A stretch of 64,000 bases of DNA, from contig OX637402.1 of NCBI GenBank assembly GCA_951799425.1, positions 5,112,001 to 5,176,000 of the forward strand. The letters are read 5' to 3'. The notes under the pieces were generated by a model. That model did no database searches and was not told the DNA's origin. It was given only the letters and a program-made list of their open reading frames with translations. The position numbers were made by a program, and so were the translations under genes. This DNA is from Ilex aquifolium. Its lineage: Eukaryota > Streptophyta > Magnoliopsida > Aquifoliales > Aquifoliaceae. Of the stretch, positions 1 through 12,546 are shown in pieces (the stretch's first letter is position 1; each line of letters starts with the position of its first letter).

Positions 1-680
1 AAGTGTGTCACTCCCTTCTTGGGTGATACTTTCAAGTACACATAATGACCTAGCTTGAATTCCAATGACCTTCTTCTCTTATCCAAATAACTCTTTTGTT
101 GGCTTTGGACGGTACGCAACCTCTCTTCAATTAGTTGGACCTTCTCGGTGGTGTCCCTCACTATTTCAAGCCCAAATAAATTACTCTCCCCAGCTTTCAC
201 CCAACACGTCGGCGATCGACATGGCCTACTATATAGGGCTTCATAAGGAGCCATTCCAATACTAGCTTGGTAGCTATTGTTGTAAGCAAATTCCATGATC
301 GGTAGACGCTCACTCCAACTCCCCTTGAAATCTAAGGCACATGACCTCAACATGTCTTCCACAATCTGAATCACTCTCTCAAAATTTCCATCCATTTGAG
401 GAGGAAAGAAAGTCCTACATGATCCGTCACAATGGATAGAGGCACTCCATGAAGCCTCACTATCTCGCGAAAATACAAGTGACTCAGATTCACCAATGTA
501 TCTATTGCCTTTATAGGTAAGAAATGAGTCGTGTTTGTGAGTCTATCCACAATCACCCAAATCGCATTATGTCCTTTTGTGAGTCCATTATGATATGATC
601 TCACTTCCACTCTGGAATTGGTAAAGATTGTAGTAATTCTCCCAGTCTCTGGTGTTCAATCTTTACCTGTTGGCATACCT
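1..680 (-). pseudogene. Chromovirus (Ty3/gypsy) integrase fragment
   Basis: Reading the minus strand from about 680 down to 1 gives the integrase region of a chromovirus polyprotein. It starts just after the zinc-binding domain ([12 protein letters not shown]), continues through the catalytic core (AIWVIVDRLTNTTHFLPIKA, then VPLSIVTDH) and ends in the region with FAYNNSYQASIGMAPYEALY. The frame is broken several times, around 410-610 and again near 370, so no protein is made. The piece runs off the window start, so the integrase C-terminus and LTR lie outside. It ends at about 680 where another retrotransposon is inserted. The zinc-finger side of the same integrase resumes at 8091, so both belong to one ancestral copy. 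Confidence 0.85.
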
Positions 681-1903
681 GCTTGACTCTGAAATGGTAC
701 ACCCAAGTGTAGGTGGTCAAGTGTAGTAATAAACTCGGCAAGACCGAGGTCGATCCACATGGAATTGATTTAAATATGAGAAGGTAAAAAGAAAGAATAG
801 TTTAAAGGTGATTGAATTTGGGTAATCGACACAAATTATAAGGAAATTTTTATAAGAGAAATATATTCTCTAACTTCGGGATCAGGTATCATTCATGTAT
901 ATTAAATAACATACTTATGCAATTATAAATTATCTCAGCTGACTTCCAACGTCAGTGTAATCAACTGAAAAATGCAACTTTGAAAACCAATTTGATTGAG
1001 AAGAAAATATGAATTTAAGAACTACTATTATAAACTCGCACGGAATTATAAGAATTAACCATACCAAGAAGAACTATAAAAGAATAATTGCATTCATAAA
1101 ATATTCAAGATACAATCCTGAAAACCATACCCTAGCTAGAGAATAAAAAAAATAATTACTTACAAGCCATGAGTTGATTCTTCACAATAAACTCGAAAAA
1201 GGTCTAAGGAAGAGATATCACTAAGGCTCACTCTTCCTCTATTTATACACAACCAATAAAATAATATAATTCGGAACAAAAATCACTAAAGACCTCTACT
1301 AGGTAATAGCTCAATGGTGCGTATCCCAATAGGCGTGTCCGAATGAAAGACATGCATCCGAAAGGAGGTAGCTACATTTCTAATCTTTGACTTGGTCAAC
1401 ATGCGCGTCTGAACAGTGATCTTGCATCCTAACGGTGATACAATGTATCATCAATTAATGGTCTGTACGTATTCCCACATCTGAAAGGCTCTAAATATAT
1501 GGAATTGACATCTTCAATGGCCGTGTTCGAATGGATAAACATCTAGATGGAAATAGTCTGCATCATCATATCCCAAGTGCCTTTAAGTCCAATCGTATCT
1601 CAATGATTGCGTCCGAATGCAACTAACCATCCAAGACTCGGGTCCCACATCCATCAAGTTGACCTTTGACTTCTTTATCAATGACATTTAGGCCCTCTTG
1701 ATTTCATTATAATCCCCAATTAGCTGGTCAATTTACCAAGTATCTGATTCTGTTCATTTCACTTATTTTTACCTGATAAATTCAAGAAAAACTAAAAATC
1801 AATCAAAGCATAAAAATCAAGGGATAATTCATTTAATAGCTCAGAAATAATGTAATTCACTATGCAAAGCAGGTAAAGAAATAATTCTTTTGATAACGAA
1901 TCA
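681..1903 (-). repeat. 3' LTR of the minus-strand Athila-like element
   Basis: Positions 1077-1903 match 7204-8090 closely, for example the stretch from AAAAGAATAATTGCATTC through CCTCTATTTATAC to the shared end near ATAATTCTTTTGATAACG. On the minus strand a TATAAATA box lies at 1240-1247. Upstream of it (1330-1640) are repeated words of the type CGTCCGAAYGGA. The left end, near GAAATGGTACACCCAAG, is set only by where the host integrase frame stops. Confidence 0.8.
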
Positions 1904-4283
1904 CACCCACCAACCTACATCTTACTAGTCCCTAGTAAGGTCAAAAACCTAAAACATAATAAATTACTCTAACAAAACAAATTCACTTTCATAGGACTCA
2001 CGATTGCATTTAGCCTATGCAACAAGCCTTTAAACCCTTAGGTTCCCCCTGGTGGACGAGTTTAGTCTCGTGAAAGTTTCGAGTGAAGATACCTACAAAC
2101 TTCCCTTAACCTGCCCAAGATTGTGAACTTGTCATATGACTTAATCAACAACCAAAAAAATAAGCCAAATAAAAACATGAACGAATGCATACCAAGTCAA
2201 ATCATAGAATGAAAGCCTACACAATAATGTCCACAAATTAGATTTCCATTGAAATTAGTGTATAGTGTGTACATGACCTTGCATGATCAGAAAATTAGTC
2301 AAAAATACCTCACCTCTCTATTGTCCACTACTAGTTTTGAATCAATTCTCACCCAAATAGTACCCTCAACAATGAATTCACTCAGATTATACTAGCTCTT
2401 TTCTCTCATCATCCCATATATGAGTTGAATTATTGTAAATTCAAAATAAAGTACATCTCATATATGATTCTCAACAATAAACATTATATTAATGAAAGGG
2501 AATTAGCATAATCTCATGATCAGAAATTAACATATGAAATGCAAAACAAACACTATCCTCCTCTTTATTCACACAATTAATGTATCTACCAAACAACTCT
2601 TGAGATCAAATAGGTCTTTCTAAAGGTTATAATGTGACCTTGGGTATTGAGGTTTTGAACAAAAAAGGGATAGGAATTCAAAATGTCACCCCTAGAGAAC
2701 TTTACATACCAGTATTTCTTAACATATACTTTTCTCATCAATCATTACAAGCATGACTTTCAACACTTGCTCATATATCATTTTTTTTCCACTATTCTCC
2801 TCGATTTCTTTTTTTGCTCTTTTTTCATTATATTTCCCTTTTTTTTCTTTTTTTTTTTCAGTAAATCAAACAACTACTAATCTTGCAAGCGTGCACAAAT
2901 TTTTCCCTTTTTTTCACTTCAACCACGTATTCCTTTATATATCACTATATCAGCTCAACCTCAGGGTAATCAAGGGTAAAAGTATGATGTTTATCAATTG
3001 AGAAAAAAAATATAATCGAAAGACCCAATCACGGCTTCTAAGGACAGCATTATTTCCAGAAACAAGATTAAGGCTCAAATTATGACAAACATGGCCTAAA
3101 ATCATATTCAAGAGTTAATGGAAATACACTTTCTATGTTTACCAATTCAGAATCAAGAAGTCATTCACAACATCAACATTAATCAAAACAAATAGAATGA
3201 GACTATTCAAAGATTGTTGCTGAATGAAATCATCTTTATTGAGTAAATGTAAATGTCCCTCCAAGAATGAATGGCTCTAAACTCACAAATGACATTATAT
3301 TATTCTCCACTATATGTATCAAGTTTTAAGGTAAAAATCTTTTTTTTCCTAACTTCTAACTCAAGTATGTTCATACATGCACTGATATCTTAAGTTTCAA
3401 TTGGGATTGTCATCTATGATATTGAAGTATAGTCTAAAATTCTATAACAGACTAAAGCATAAATAAGTTCATGTTTTCGTTATGTACTATCTATTCAATC
3501 ATCAGTCTCATTATATATACATCACTTAAAGGAATTGGAAGATTAAGACTACACTTTTGCAATGAAACCATAATATATAGATCATTCAAAATGGATTTCC
3601 ATTACAGACTCTAATTAAAAACTAAGAGAAAACATAGACAACAATGTTTTTGATCTAGATGCATAAAACACATAAAAAAATGCAATTAAACACTCCAAAA
3701 ATTTAAAATTTAAGCAAAAATAGTAAAGATAAAGATCTTGCATCAAATACTATTCCACCCCAACCTAAATTACGCATTTTCCACAATATATAATAAAAGT
3801 AGGAAGAGCTCATAAAGATTAATCTAGGTGAGGAGAGAGAAATACCTCTAATTGCAACATCTTTATCAAATCCTATAAATCAAAAACTTTACATAACAAA
3901 AAAATTAAATAAAATCATATTGTAATACAAAAGTAGCAATCATCTGACTCAATCTAGATTCAAATCCGAATTGTTTACCTTACCACCTTTCAACACCTGT
4001 TTTACCTTCTTAGTTGGTAACACTTTCTCAGTCACCACTGGCTCTTGCTGCAATCTCTAGCCTTACGAAAGATTTAAGAAATTATTAAAGTATGAGGACT
4101 TAGAACATCCACTAGTACCTCCATTATAAACCGAATTAGTCAAAAAAAACTTTTAGGGGATCTAGACAATGAGATGCATTAAATTGATTTTCCACAAAAA
4201 AATCAATCATATCTACTTCATGGAAATTAGAATCCTCCCTAGGTTGTTTACAAAAATTAAAAATATTTAATTTCATCATCATA
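1904..4283 (-). other. Non-coding internal region of the Athila-like element
   Basis: AT-rich sequence between the 3' LTR and the protease remnant. The only long open frames are low-complexity Phe/Ser stretches over T runs near 2780-2870. RT, RNase H and integrase are expected here in a full Athila element, but none of their motifs appear on either strand. Confidence 0.6.
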
Positions 4284-4628
4284 TTACCATAAGAAAAGCT
4301 TCATGACCCCATTCCTACAATTGATTAAAGCATTAGAAGTTGAAAGGAAGGGTCTACCCAGTATGACTAGAATTTGACTCCCTAATTGTGCAACTGGTTG
4401 GGTGTCCAAAACAATGAAGTCTACAGGGAAATAGAACCTGCCCACTTGAACAAGTAAATCCTCAAATATTCCCCTAGGAACTTTGACAAAACGGTTTGCA
4501 AACTGAAATGTGATGCATGTAGGCTTAAACTCGCTTAATCCTAATTGTTGGTAGATAGAGTAGGGGAATAAGTTGACACTAGCTCTAAGATAAAGCAAAG
4601 CTTGTTCAATCTTAGAGTTCCCTATCAC
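4284..4628 (-). pseudogene. Retroviral-type aspartic protease remnant
   Basis: The 114-codon minus-strand frame matches the Athila protease at 12870-13220 of this window: the flap region QILVILGRPFLSTSNALINC here against QILVILGKPFLTTSNVVINC there. The catalytic Asp-Leu-Gly-Ala is degraded: the frame reads LLYLRASVNLFPY where the other copy has LLDLGASVNLLPY. The catalytic aspartate is therefore replaced by tyrosine and the enzyme would be inactive. The reading frame ends early on both sides. Confidence 0.85.
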
Positions 4629-5149
4629 AAAAGAAATAGTAGGACGCCCAAGGTCCTTATACTTTGGGGGAGTTTTGTGCTGAATAATGGCACTGACTTA
4701 TTCTGTTAGAAAGACCCTTTTCTACACATTATGGCTTCTCTTGACAGTGCCCAGAACTTGGCATAAGAAGGGACCTATTTTATGGCATCCAGAAGTGGAA
4801 TGTTGATTTTTACTTGCCTGAAAATCTCATAAATATCGGCATAGTTGCTAAACTTTTTTGATTTCTTAAGTCTTTGGGGAAAGGGAGCAGATATGGGGCA
4901 TGGTGGCTCCTTAATTTCCCTAGACTCAGTCTCATCAGGGGAGACTTATACAGGCACAACCACGGGTGTAGGTGCATATTCTGTATGTGTTGATGGTGTA
5001 CCTATTATCTTACCACTCCTAAGAGAGGTAACAGATTGGACTCGCTTATGAGACTGATCCAAAACAGGAGAAATATCTACTTAAAACTAACCTTAGGGTT
5101 GTTTTGTTTGGGCGTGAAACTTGCCCTTCTCTTGTGTAATGATAGTCTG

Positions 5150-6369
5150 AGTCAATTTCTATAAATGGCTTCTTATGTCCTCAGAAGATTGGGTAGTCTA
5201 GGATTTAAAAATCATTGAAGGCCTACATGTTTTCACTATTATATTGCATTTGACCCTACATAAATTAGTTCAAAGTATCCTCCAAACTAGGTTGATAAGG
5301 TGGGTATTGTTGTTGTGGTGGTGGTGGTTCTAGTTGTGGATGGGCTTAGTGTTGTTGTGTACCCCTCCAACTAAAGTTTGGGTGTTGTTTCCACCCTAGA
5401 TTATAAGTTTTAGAGTAGAGGATGTTATATGGCTTATGGAAACTAGAAATTATGTTGGACTTCTCCAACAAGACTTCCTTGAAAGCAGGAATAGTAGGGC
5501 ATTCCTCAGTAGAATGGCTCACCAAAGTGCATATCCCATAAATACGTTCTATGGGTGGCACAACAGACACCTCGTTGACTTCCTTCATCCCTAGAGCCTC
5601 GATCTTTTGAGATAAAGAGGCCATCTTAGCCCATAGGTCATCCTTGACTGTGAGTGCGTACTTTCCCCCATAGGAAGTGGTAAGCTTGGGTTCTACACTG
5701 GTAAGGGAGGCCTCATCCCATATTTGGGAATTCTGAAATAATTGGTCAAAAATCGAAGGCCTACTCAGGACTTTTCCCCAGAAACTCTCCTTGTGCCATC
5801 ATCTCAACACTTTGATGCCTTGAAGTGGGGAGAGCATCATAGAAAAATCCAAGTATTTTCCAAATTTCAAATCCATGGTGAGGGCATTCATAAAGTAAGT
5901 CCTTAAACCTTTTGCCAATAGTGGTACAAGGTCTCACCTTTCTTAAATGGAAAAATTCATGATTTATTTTCAAAATGCATTTGTGCGGTGGAGAGAGAAA
6001 AATCATTTAAGGAACTCAGTATGCAATGTGTGCCAATTAGGTATGGACTGGGATTCAGGTTATTAAACCACAACTTGGCTTTGTCCTTCAATGAGAAGGG
6101 GAAAAGCTTTAGCCTGGCTAACCTGGAATTATCCTAAAACGTCCCACATACCTTCTCAAATTCCTTCATGTGTAGGTATGGGTTCTCATAATTGAGGCCA
6201 TGGAATTATGGCAGAAGTTTGATGGTGCCAGATTTAACCGTGAATATGGGAGCATTAGTAGGAACACAAAATAGAACGACATAGTGCTAATTGTGGGGTG
6301 TAAGTATTCCCGGAGAGTTCGGACCTATTGGTCGACCTCCTGTGCATTATTGTTTTGTCGGTCACCCAT
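5150..6369 (-). pseudogene. Athila-type gag remnant
   Basis: The minus strand starts with ATG near 6369 (MGDRQNN) and passes through fragments in shifting frames: HGLNYENPYLHMKEFEKV, LKLFPFSLKDKAKLWFNNL, then 6006-5761 (CPHHGFEIWKILGFFYDALP, QGEFLGKSP) and 5624-5346 (zinc-knuckle-like CTLVSHSTEECP). The same landmarks occur in order in the plus-strand Athila gag at 10767-11870, so the assignment is internal to the window. Several stops and frameshifts show it is dead. Confidence 0.85.
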
Positions 6370-6563
6370 CGTGCTACCAATGTGACTTAAATCAAACGTG
6401 GGGGCAATGATAGACCTAGGTGTGGATGGACCTAATGAACTAATGGACCCTACTGACTCTTTAAATGGAGATGGTTGGTCGGAGTCAGAGTTTGTACCAC
6501 TAAAAATGCAACTAATAAACTCACAGATAAATGCAAATCAATGATACTAACTACTAAACAATT

Positions 6564-7203
6564 TGTCACACCCCGGATCGACTAGGCATACAACAGGTGT
6601 TACCTCGACCCACAAATGCATGTAAAGGTGTTAACGTAATCTAGCGTAAAGTAGTAGACCAACTCACATCATACAAACTAAAACATTTTGTATAAACACA
6701 TATATAATGCATGCATTATAGTCAAACTATTACATGTCTTATTACCCTGACACAACACACTCACACCCAAAGTTACATTTGTTCTAAATACATGCTCCGA
6801 TTATATCTTCTAAACTTTATAAAAACATCTTCCAGTACACTATGAACAAGCTTTCCAGCTTTCACACATCTGAAAAGGGGAAACAACATAGGGTGAGCAT
6901 CAACAGCTTAGTAGAGTAACTCAATTTTCAGGAAAATGAGTTTGAAAATACATAGTTTAGCATGATTGGGTAATAGTGAAACGAGCATTTGATATAAATA
7001 TACAAGTAAAAACATCATTTCATGTGAAACAGTAATAGTTAAGTAAACCTATAAAAGAGAGTTCATAAATTCAAGTACGGTGCTACACCGGTGGGCAATC
7101 ATCCTAATAGACCACTCAGGGTCAATACAAACATATGATCCAACCTTTTGGGGGACTTGCACCCCGAAGAAGATACGCTTATTACCCAATAAAGATACAA
7201 TCC
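6564..7203 (+). repeat. LTR 5'-end fragment starting TGTCACACCCCGG
   Basis: A block starting TGTCACACCCCGG, the style of terminus seen in chromovirus LTRs, interrupts the 5' side of the minus-strand Athila-like element. It ends abruptly at about 7203 where the Athila-like LTR resumes. It covers about 640 bp, only the beginning of an LTR, and codes for nothing recognisable. Confidence 0.55.
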
Positions 7204-8090
7204 CTAATAAAAGAATAATTGCATTCATAAAATATTCAAGATACAATCCTAAAAACCATACCCTAGCTAGAGACTAAAACAAAGAATTACTCACAGGCCA
7301 TGAGTTGATTCTTCACAATAAATTTGAAAAAGGTTTAAGGAAGAGATATCCCTAAGGCTCACTCTTCCTCTATTTATACATAACGAATAAAATAATAACA
7401 TTCGGAACAAAAATCAATGAAGAGCTCTACTAGGCCATGGTTGAACAACGTGTATCCCAATAGGCATATCCGAACGGAAGAGATGTGCCTGGATGGAGGT
7501 AGCTACATTTCTGATCTTTGACTTGGTCAACATGCACATCCAAACAGTGATCTTTTGTCCTAACAATGATACAACGTATCGTCAATTAATGGTCTACACG
7601 CATTCCCACGTATGAACGGCTCTAAATATCTAGAATTGACATCTTCAATAGCCACGTATGAACGGCTCTAAATCTGTAGAATTGACATCTTCAATAGCCA
7701 TGTTTGAACAGATAAACGGCATTCGGATGGAAATATTCTACATCTTCAGATCCCAAGATGCCCTTAAGTCCAATCATATCTCAATGCTTACGTCCGGACG
7801 AAGAAGCAGCCATCCAGGACTCGGGTCTCGGGTCCCACATCCTCCAAGTTGACCTTCGGCTTCTTTATCATTGACATTTAGCTCCACTTCAGTTCATTGT
7901 AATCCCTAATTAGCTGTTCAATTTACCAAGTATCTGATTCTATGCATTTCACCTGTTTTTACCTAATAAATTCAACAAACACTAAAAACCAATCAAAGCA
8001 TAAAAATTAAGGAATAATTCATTTAATAGCTCAGAAATAATGTAATTTTCCATACAAAACAGGTTAAGAAATAATATTTTTGATGACGTA
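7204..8090 (-). repeat. Truncated 5' LTR of the minus-strand Athila-like element
   Basis: Same sequence family as 1077-1903: shared AATTGCATTCATAAAATATT and GCTCACTCTTCCTCTATTTA, plus the terminal part near 8050-8090. The U5 end is missing, replaced by the foreign LTR fragment at 6564-7203. A short local duplication repeats CACGTATGAACGGCTCTAAA at 7609 and 7653. Confidence 0.75.
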
Positions 8091-8996
8091 TCAACACCGC
8101 ACATTTAGCTATAAACTTATTTATGTCTCGCTTCATCCCTTCCACCAATATTGGTGTTTCATATCCCGGTGCATCTTAGTATTACCCGGATGGAGGGTAA
8201 GCCTAGAACGATGGCTCCCCATTAAAATCTCTTCTCTCAACTGAGTATTTTCCGATATACATAACTTTCCTCTAAACCTCACTTCATCTCCCTACAAGGA
8301 CCAATTTTCCACAATCTCCCCTCTCACTAGCCGACCCCGAATTTCCTTTAGTGAGGGATCCATCCTTTGAAATTCTATAACTCTCTCCCGAAGGACAAGT
8401 TGAGCCACTAAATTAAACAAATATGGTATGCTTCCCTGTTTGTCAACCAACAGGTCAAAGTCCTCTAAAGCCTCCTTCATCTTCCATCTACACACTGCCA
8501 AAGAATTTACTACACTCCTAGACTTCCTATTGAGTGCATCTTCTACTACATTAGCCTTTCCCGGATGATAATTCAAAGTAAAATCATAGTCCTCCAAGTA
8601 CTCGATCCAACATCTTTGTCGAAGATTAAGATATTTCTGAGTGAAGAAATATTTAAGGCTCTTATGATCAGAATAAACCTGAAATTTGTCCCCGTACAAG
8701 TAGCACCTCCACAACTTGAGAGGAAACACTACAACTGCAAGCTCTAAGTCATGAGTAGGATAACTTTGTTTATAAATCTTCAACTATCTCTATCCATAAG
8801 CCACCACTTTCCTATCCTGCATCAATACATAACCCAAACCCCGTAAATAAGCATCAGTGTAAACATCATAGCTCTCATGACTACTCAAAACAACAAGTAT
8901 CGATGCCATGGTCAACTTCTCCTTTAGAGTAGCAAAATCTTACTCATAATCTAAAAAACACACAAACTTCTCTCCTTTCTTCGTGAGGTGGGTCAT
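8091..8996 (-). pseudogene. Chromovirus RNase H to integrase zinc-finger fragment
   Basis: The open frame 8783-8292 on the minus strand gives gypsy RNase [33 protein letters not shown], and then [17 protein letters not shown], the connection region. Towards 8091 the frame reads into the integrase N-terminus (GMKRDINKFIAKC). Towards 8996 it reads the RT-RNase H linker (KKGEKFVCF). It is bounded by the Athila-like insertion at 8090 and the complete Athila insertion at 8997. Its two neighbours in the same ancestral polyprotein are at 1-680 and 24215-24671. Confidence 0.88.
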
Positions 8997-10617
8997 TGAT
9001 TAGCACAAAATATTGCACATCGTTTGCACATTTGCACCCTTTTATACTTGTTTTTGTGGCGAAATATGAGAGGAATTGCAATTTTTTGAGCTATTAATGG
9101 AGTTTCGGTGTGTTTGTAGGTAAAAGAGCTTAAATGGGGCATGTTAAGCCCCTATTGTAGTGCTTGAAGTCAATGGAGATGAAGGGGAGGCTTGACGATG
9201 GCATGGAAGGTGAAAGGACCAAGATTTGAGCAAAACAAGTAAAAACCTACCAGTAGGTTTGTCATAAAACTACTGGTAGATTTTGGCTACTGGAGTTGGT
9301 TCTACCGAAAACCTTCCGAAAGGTTTTGGCTACTGGATTAAAACTTACCGATAGGTTTTTCCATTGACCTACCGGTAGGTTTTGCCATCGACCTACCGGT
9401 AGGTTTTGCTCAAAAACGCCAGATTCTGCAACTCAAGCTCTGTAACTTTGGGGGTCCCACCATTAATTCTCCCACATGTCCCTGAAATCCCTTACACACA
9501 GACATGCCTCCCCAACCCTAGGCTTGGACTTTGAAGGCTAATGCATTAATGAGGAGGAGAGAGAAAATAAAAGCCTGGGAGTTGTTGGGTAGGCTATCCT
9601 AGCCTGCCCAATGCCATCACTTCAGCCTCCTATAGATGGGAGGTCTGTCACACACCTAGGGGGACCTCCATGGACAAAATTGAAGGCTTCAATTCCAGAT
9701 TACTAAGCATTGTATAGATATAGAGATAGAAGCTCTAGGAGGAAGACATAGTTTTAGAGAGAGAAAACTTAGATTTTTGCATTCCTTTACCCATTTTCAC
9801 TTGTAATCTTCTGTAAGACTCTTGTAAGCTTCATTTATTGTCTTTAATATCATTTATTTCAAGTACATTGCAAGTTTAGATACACCATTTAGATTCTATC
9901 ATTGTTGGATTGAGTTCTCTTCATTTCAAGCTTTTAAAATGGGTATTCAATGCACTACTTCTTAGTTTAAGTTTTCTTGCATTAATTTAAGTTCCAATCT
10001 TCATTTCTTCACAATGTCTCTTCACTTCATTTATGTTCTTGCATTAAATATGAGTAGCTAAGCTTTAAGTTGGCTAATCCAAGGGAGAATTCCTCTTGGG
10101 TATGCTAAATCAACTCTCTTTCATTCCTCCTCATAGTGTACGAAGGTTTGGTTTGACTAGGTTGAGTGTGGACATGATTGTGAGTTCTTGATACACCGTA
10201 GACTTGTCATAGGGTATGCTTGAATCATCACCTCCATTTTAGTCCCACGCTTCGTACGAATCAATCGAACGTCTAGGCACCATTGGAAGAACTTCTTGAG
10301 TTGATTTGGCATTCCCATTGGAATGACCTCTTTGGATTAGCCAACACTTGTTTCCCTTTCATTTTCATCAAGAACACAATCACCAAAAACTCAAACTCAA
10401 AGATTTTACACTTTTCCATTTTTTCACAAAATCACCTTCAAAACAATTCACCTCCTTCCTTGAGGAGACGACCTTGGAATACGAATTCCAAGTAAAACAC
10501 CACACTCGAAAGTATCTCTGCGTTTGGGGAGCACTTTTGTTCACACACACACACACATTTCATTCACACATTGAGGGTTCATGTTCGGAGATTAGGAATG
10601 ACAGAATAATTCAAGCA
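8997..10617 (+). repeat. 5' LTR of the Athila element
   Basis: 1621 bp, TGATTAGCAC...TCAAGCA. At 9245-9415 lie six variants of the palindrome CCTACCGGTAGG. A CCTATAGATGGG sequence near 9632 is the best TATA candidate. Compared with the 3' LTR it lacks about 60 bp between two CACACA repeats near 10570. Confidence 0.93.
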
Positions 10618-10621
10618 TTTT

Positions 10622-10639
10622 TGGCGCCGTTGTCGGGGA
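10622..10639 (+). other. Primer binding site, tRNA-Asp type
   Basis: TGGCGCCGTTGTCGGGGA, four bases after the LTR end. It differs by one base (T for C, a G:U pair) from the canonical complement of the plant tRNA-Asp 3' end, as I recall it. This primer type is the one associated with Athila elements. Confidence 0.85.
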
Positions 10640-10766
10640 AGGCAAAGTGTTGAATTGAGAAGGTGATTTTTGGACAACGGAGGTAAGTCCCGTGAATTCT
10701 CATCACGGGCTGAGGTACGTTGCTCCTTGTATATACTCTTGTTTGCTTGTTTTTCAATTGTAGATA

Positions 10767-12420
10767 TTGTTTTGTATGTGGGGACGGGACGACCAAAATA
10801 GATTGGTTAGACGACCCTTAGGCCCCAACATGAATATTGACCAAGACCCACCTGAGGATGCCGGTGATAATTTTGAGAATGAGGAGGCTAATGTCCAAAG
10901 GGGTGGGGGAATGCAAAACCCTAGAATGCCAAATCCTAGAATGCATTTACCTCCTAGGAATGAAGGGAACAATACCCCCATTGATCCTCCAGCAAGGTCA
11001 ATGCGAGATTTTCTCCAACCCACTCATAGCACCACTCCCTCTTGCATTCTCTTACCGGCCCAAGCTCATGCCTTCCTAGTTAAGTCGGGAATGTTGCAAC
11101 TACTTTCTCAATTCCACGGAATTGAAAGAGAAAATCCTTATTTACACATTAAGGAATTCGAGGATATAGTTGCAACCTTCCTCACTAATTATGCTATGGA
11201 AGACATAGCTCACTTGAAATTGTTTCCCTTTTCCCTTAAGGACAAATCCAAAACGTGGTTGAATTCCTTGAAGCCTCGATCCATAACCTCTTGGGTACAA
11301 ATGCTTTCCGAGTTTTTGAATAAATTTTTTTCAGTGCCTAGAACCACCTCTCTTAAAAAGAAAATCCAAAAATTTTCGGAAAAGCCCAATGAGCAATTTT
11401 ATAACTGTTGGGATCGCTATAAGGAATTGCTACAATCCATTCCACATCATGGTTTTGAATCATGACAATTGGTGAGTTTCTTCTACGAAGGGATTACACC
11501 GGGCCATTGACAATTCATTGACATGATGTGCAATGGGGAGTTCTTGAACAAGGATCCCGATGAGGCCCTAGACTACTTTAGCACATTGGCGCAAAATGCA
11601 CAATCTTGGGATATCACAATCCCACCGATGTATCGAGGTCTTCTCCGGGTAGTAATCAAGCACAAGGGGGAGGGATGTATGACTTGAGGGATCGGGAAGG
11701 TTTTCTCTCTAAAATCACCAAGTTATCTTGGAAGGTGGAAAGTTTAGAAGCCAACAGGAGACACGAGGTGTCCAATATTTCAAAGACTGAGGAGGGTTGC
11801 TCAATTTGTGAGAGTGTGGAGCATTCCATATCGGAGTGCCCTAACATTCCGGCACTTAAGGAAGTGTAACATGAGAAAGTTAATGCCTTTAACCAAACAA
11901 GGCAATCATTATCTCCGCACTAAAACACTTACAATCCGAGTTGGAGTAATCACCCGAACTTTAGTTGGAGAAATGAGAATCCCACTCCTCATGGGTCTAG
12001 TGCTTATTCACCCTTCATGCCTCCTAAGCAATGTCAATACCAAGGTCAAGGTCAAGTGTCTAGCTCTCAATACCCCCGGTCTAATCTGCAAGGGTATTCA
12101 TAAAACCCGCCTCCACAAAATTTTTTCCAAGGTCCACCTCCACCAAATTTTGGTCAACAAGGACCATCCAACCCATCCACATACCAACCTCCCCATAAGA
12201 GGAATTTGGAGGAAGTAGTTTATAATTTCATCCAAAGCCAAACCGCCATCAACAATCAAAATGTCGTAGCTTTTAATGACATTCGGACTCAACTCACGAA
12301 GTTGAAAAATTCCATGGGCACATCACAACAAGAGAAGGGGAAATTCTCCGCTCAACCCCAAGAAAACCCTAGAGGCCAACATATCATTGAGTCATTCGAA
12401 CCCACTAATGAGAATTGTGA
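10767..12420 (+). pseudogene. Athila gag (capsid/nucleocapsid), broken
   Basis: The first open frame (10767-11465) holds the gag core: ENPYLHIKEFEDIVATFL, then LKLFPFSLKDKSKTWLNSL and PHHGFES. A TGA stops it at 11463. After it the same protein continues (LVSFFYEGITPGH, FIDMMCNGEFLNKDPDEALD), shifts frame near 11606, carries a zinc-knuckle-like CSICESVEHSISECP near 11800, and resumes at 12206 as a Gln/Asn-rich linker (NFIQSQTAINNQNVVAFNDI). Gag would form the virus-like particle in the cytoplasm. At least three disabling changes are visible. The first frame opens on a TTG or ATG just after the primer site. Confidence 0.9.
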
Positions 12421-12546
12421 GTAACTCAAAGCGGTCACCACTCTTCGAAGTGGCAAACAATTTGATAAGACAATTGTGCCAAAATTCTCACCCAAGGCCA
12501 CATTGTCATTAAAGAAAGAGACTAAGGATGACACCGAGGGGGTGAG

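Larger units (their letters stand above)
681..8090 (-). mobile_element. Athila-like LTR element with gag and protease only, inserted in chromovirus integrase
   Basis: LTR copies at 681-1903 and 7204-8090 enclose an internal region with a gag remnant (5150-6369) and an aspartic protease remnant (4284-4628), all on the minus strand. I find no reverse transcriptase, RNase H or integrase between protease and 3' LTR, so this is either an internally deleted copy or a non-autonomous family. Protease and gag resemble the plus-strand Athila element at 8997. The flanks show a poor duplicate (about gcggt and caggt), and the host integrase reading frame resumes across it. An unrelated LTR piece (6564-7203) interrupts it near its 5' LTR. 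Confidence 0.75.

Noticed and set aside
9245-9415. CRISPR-like regularly repeated palindromes
   Set aside because: Repeat units vary, spacing is irregular and the context is a plant LTR; not a CRISPR array.
10283-10653. ORFs repeated at 10283 and 21843
   Set aside because: Both are inside the two LTR copies of the Athila element, in the R/U5 region, so they are leader sequence and not genes.
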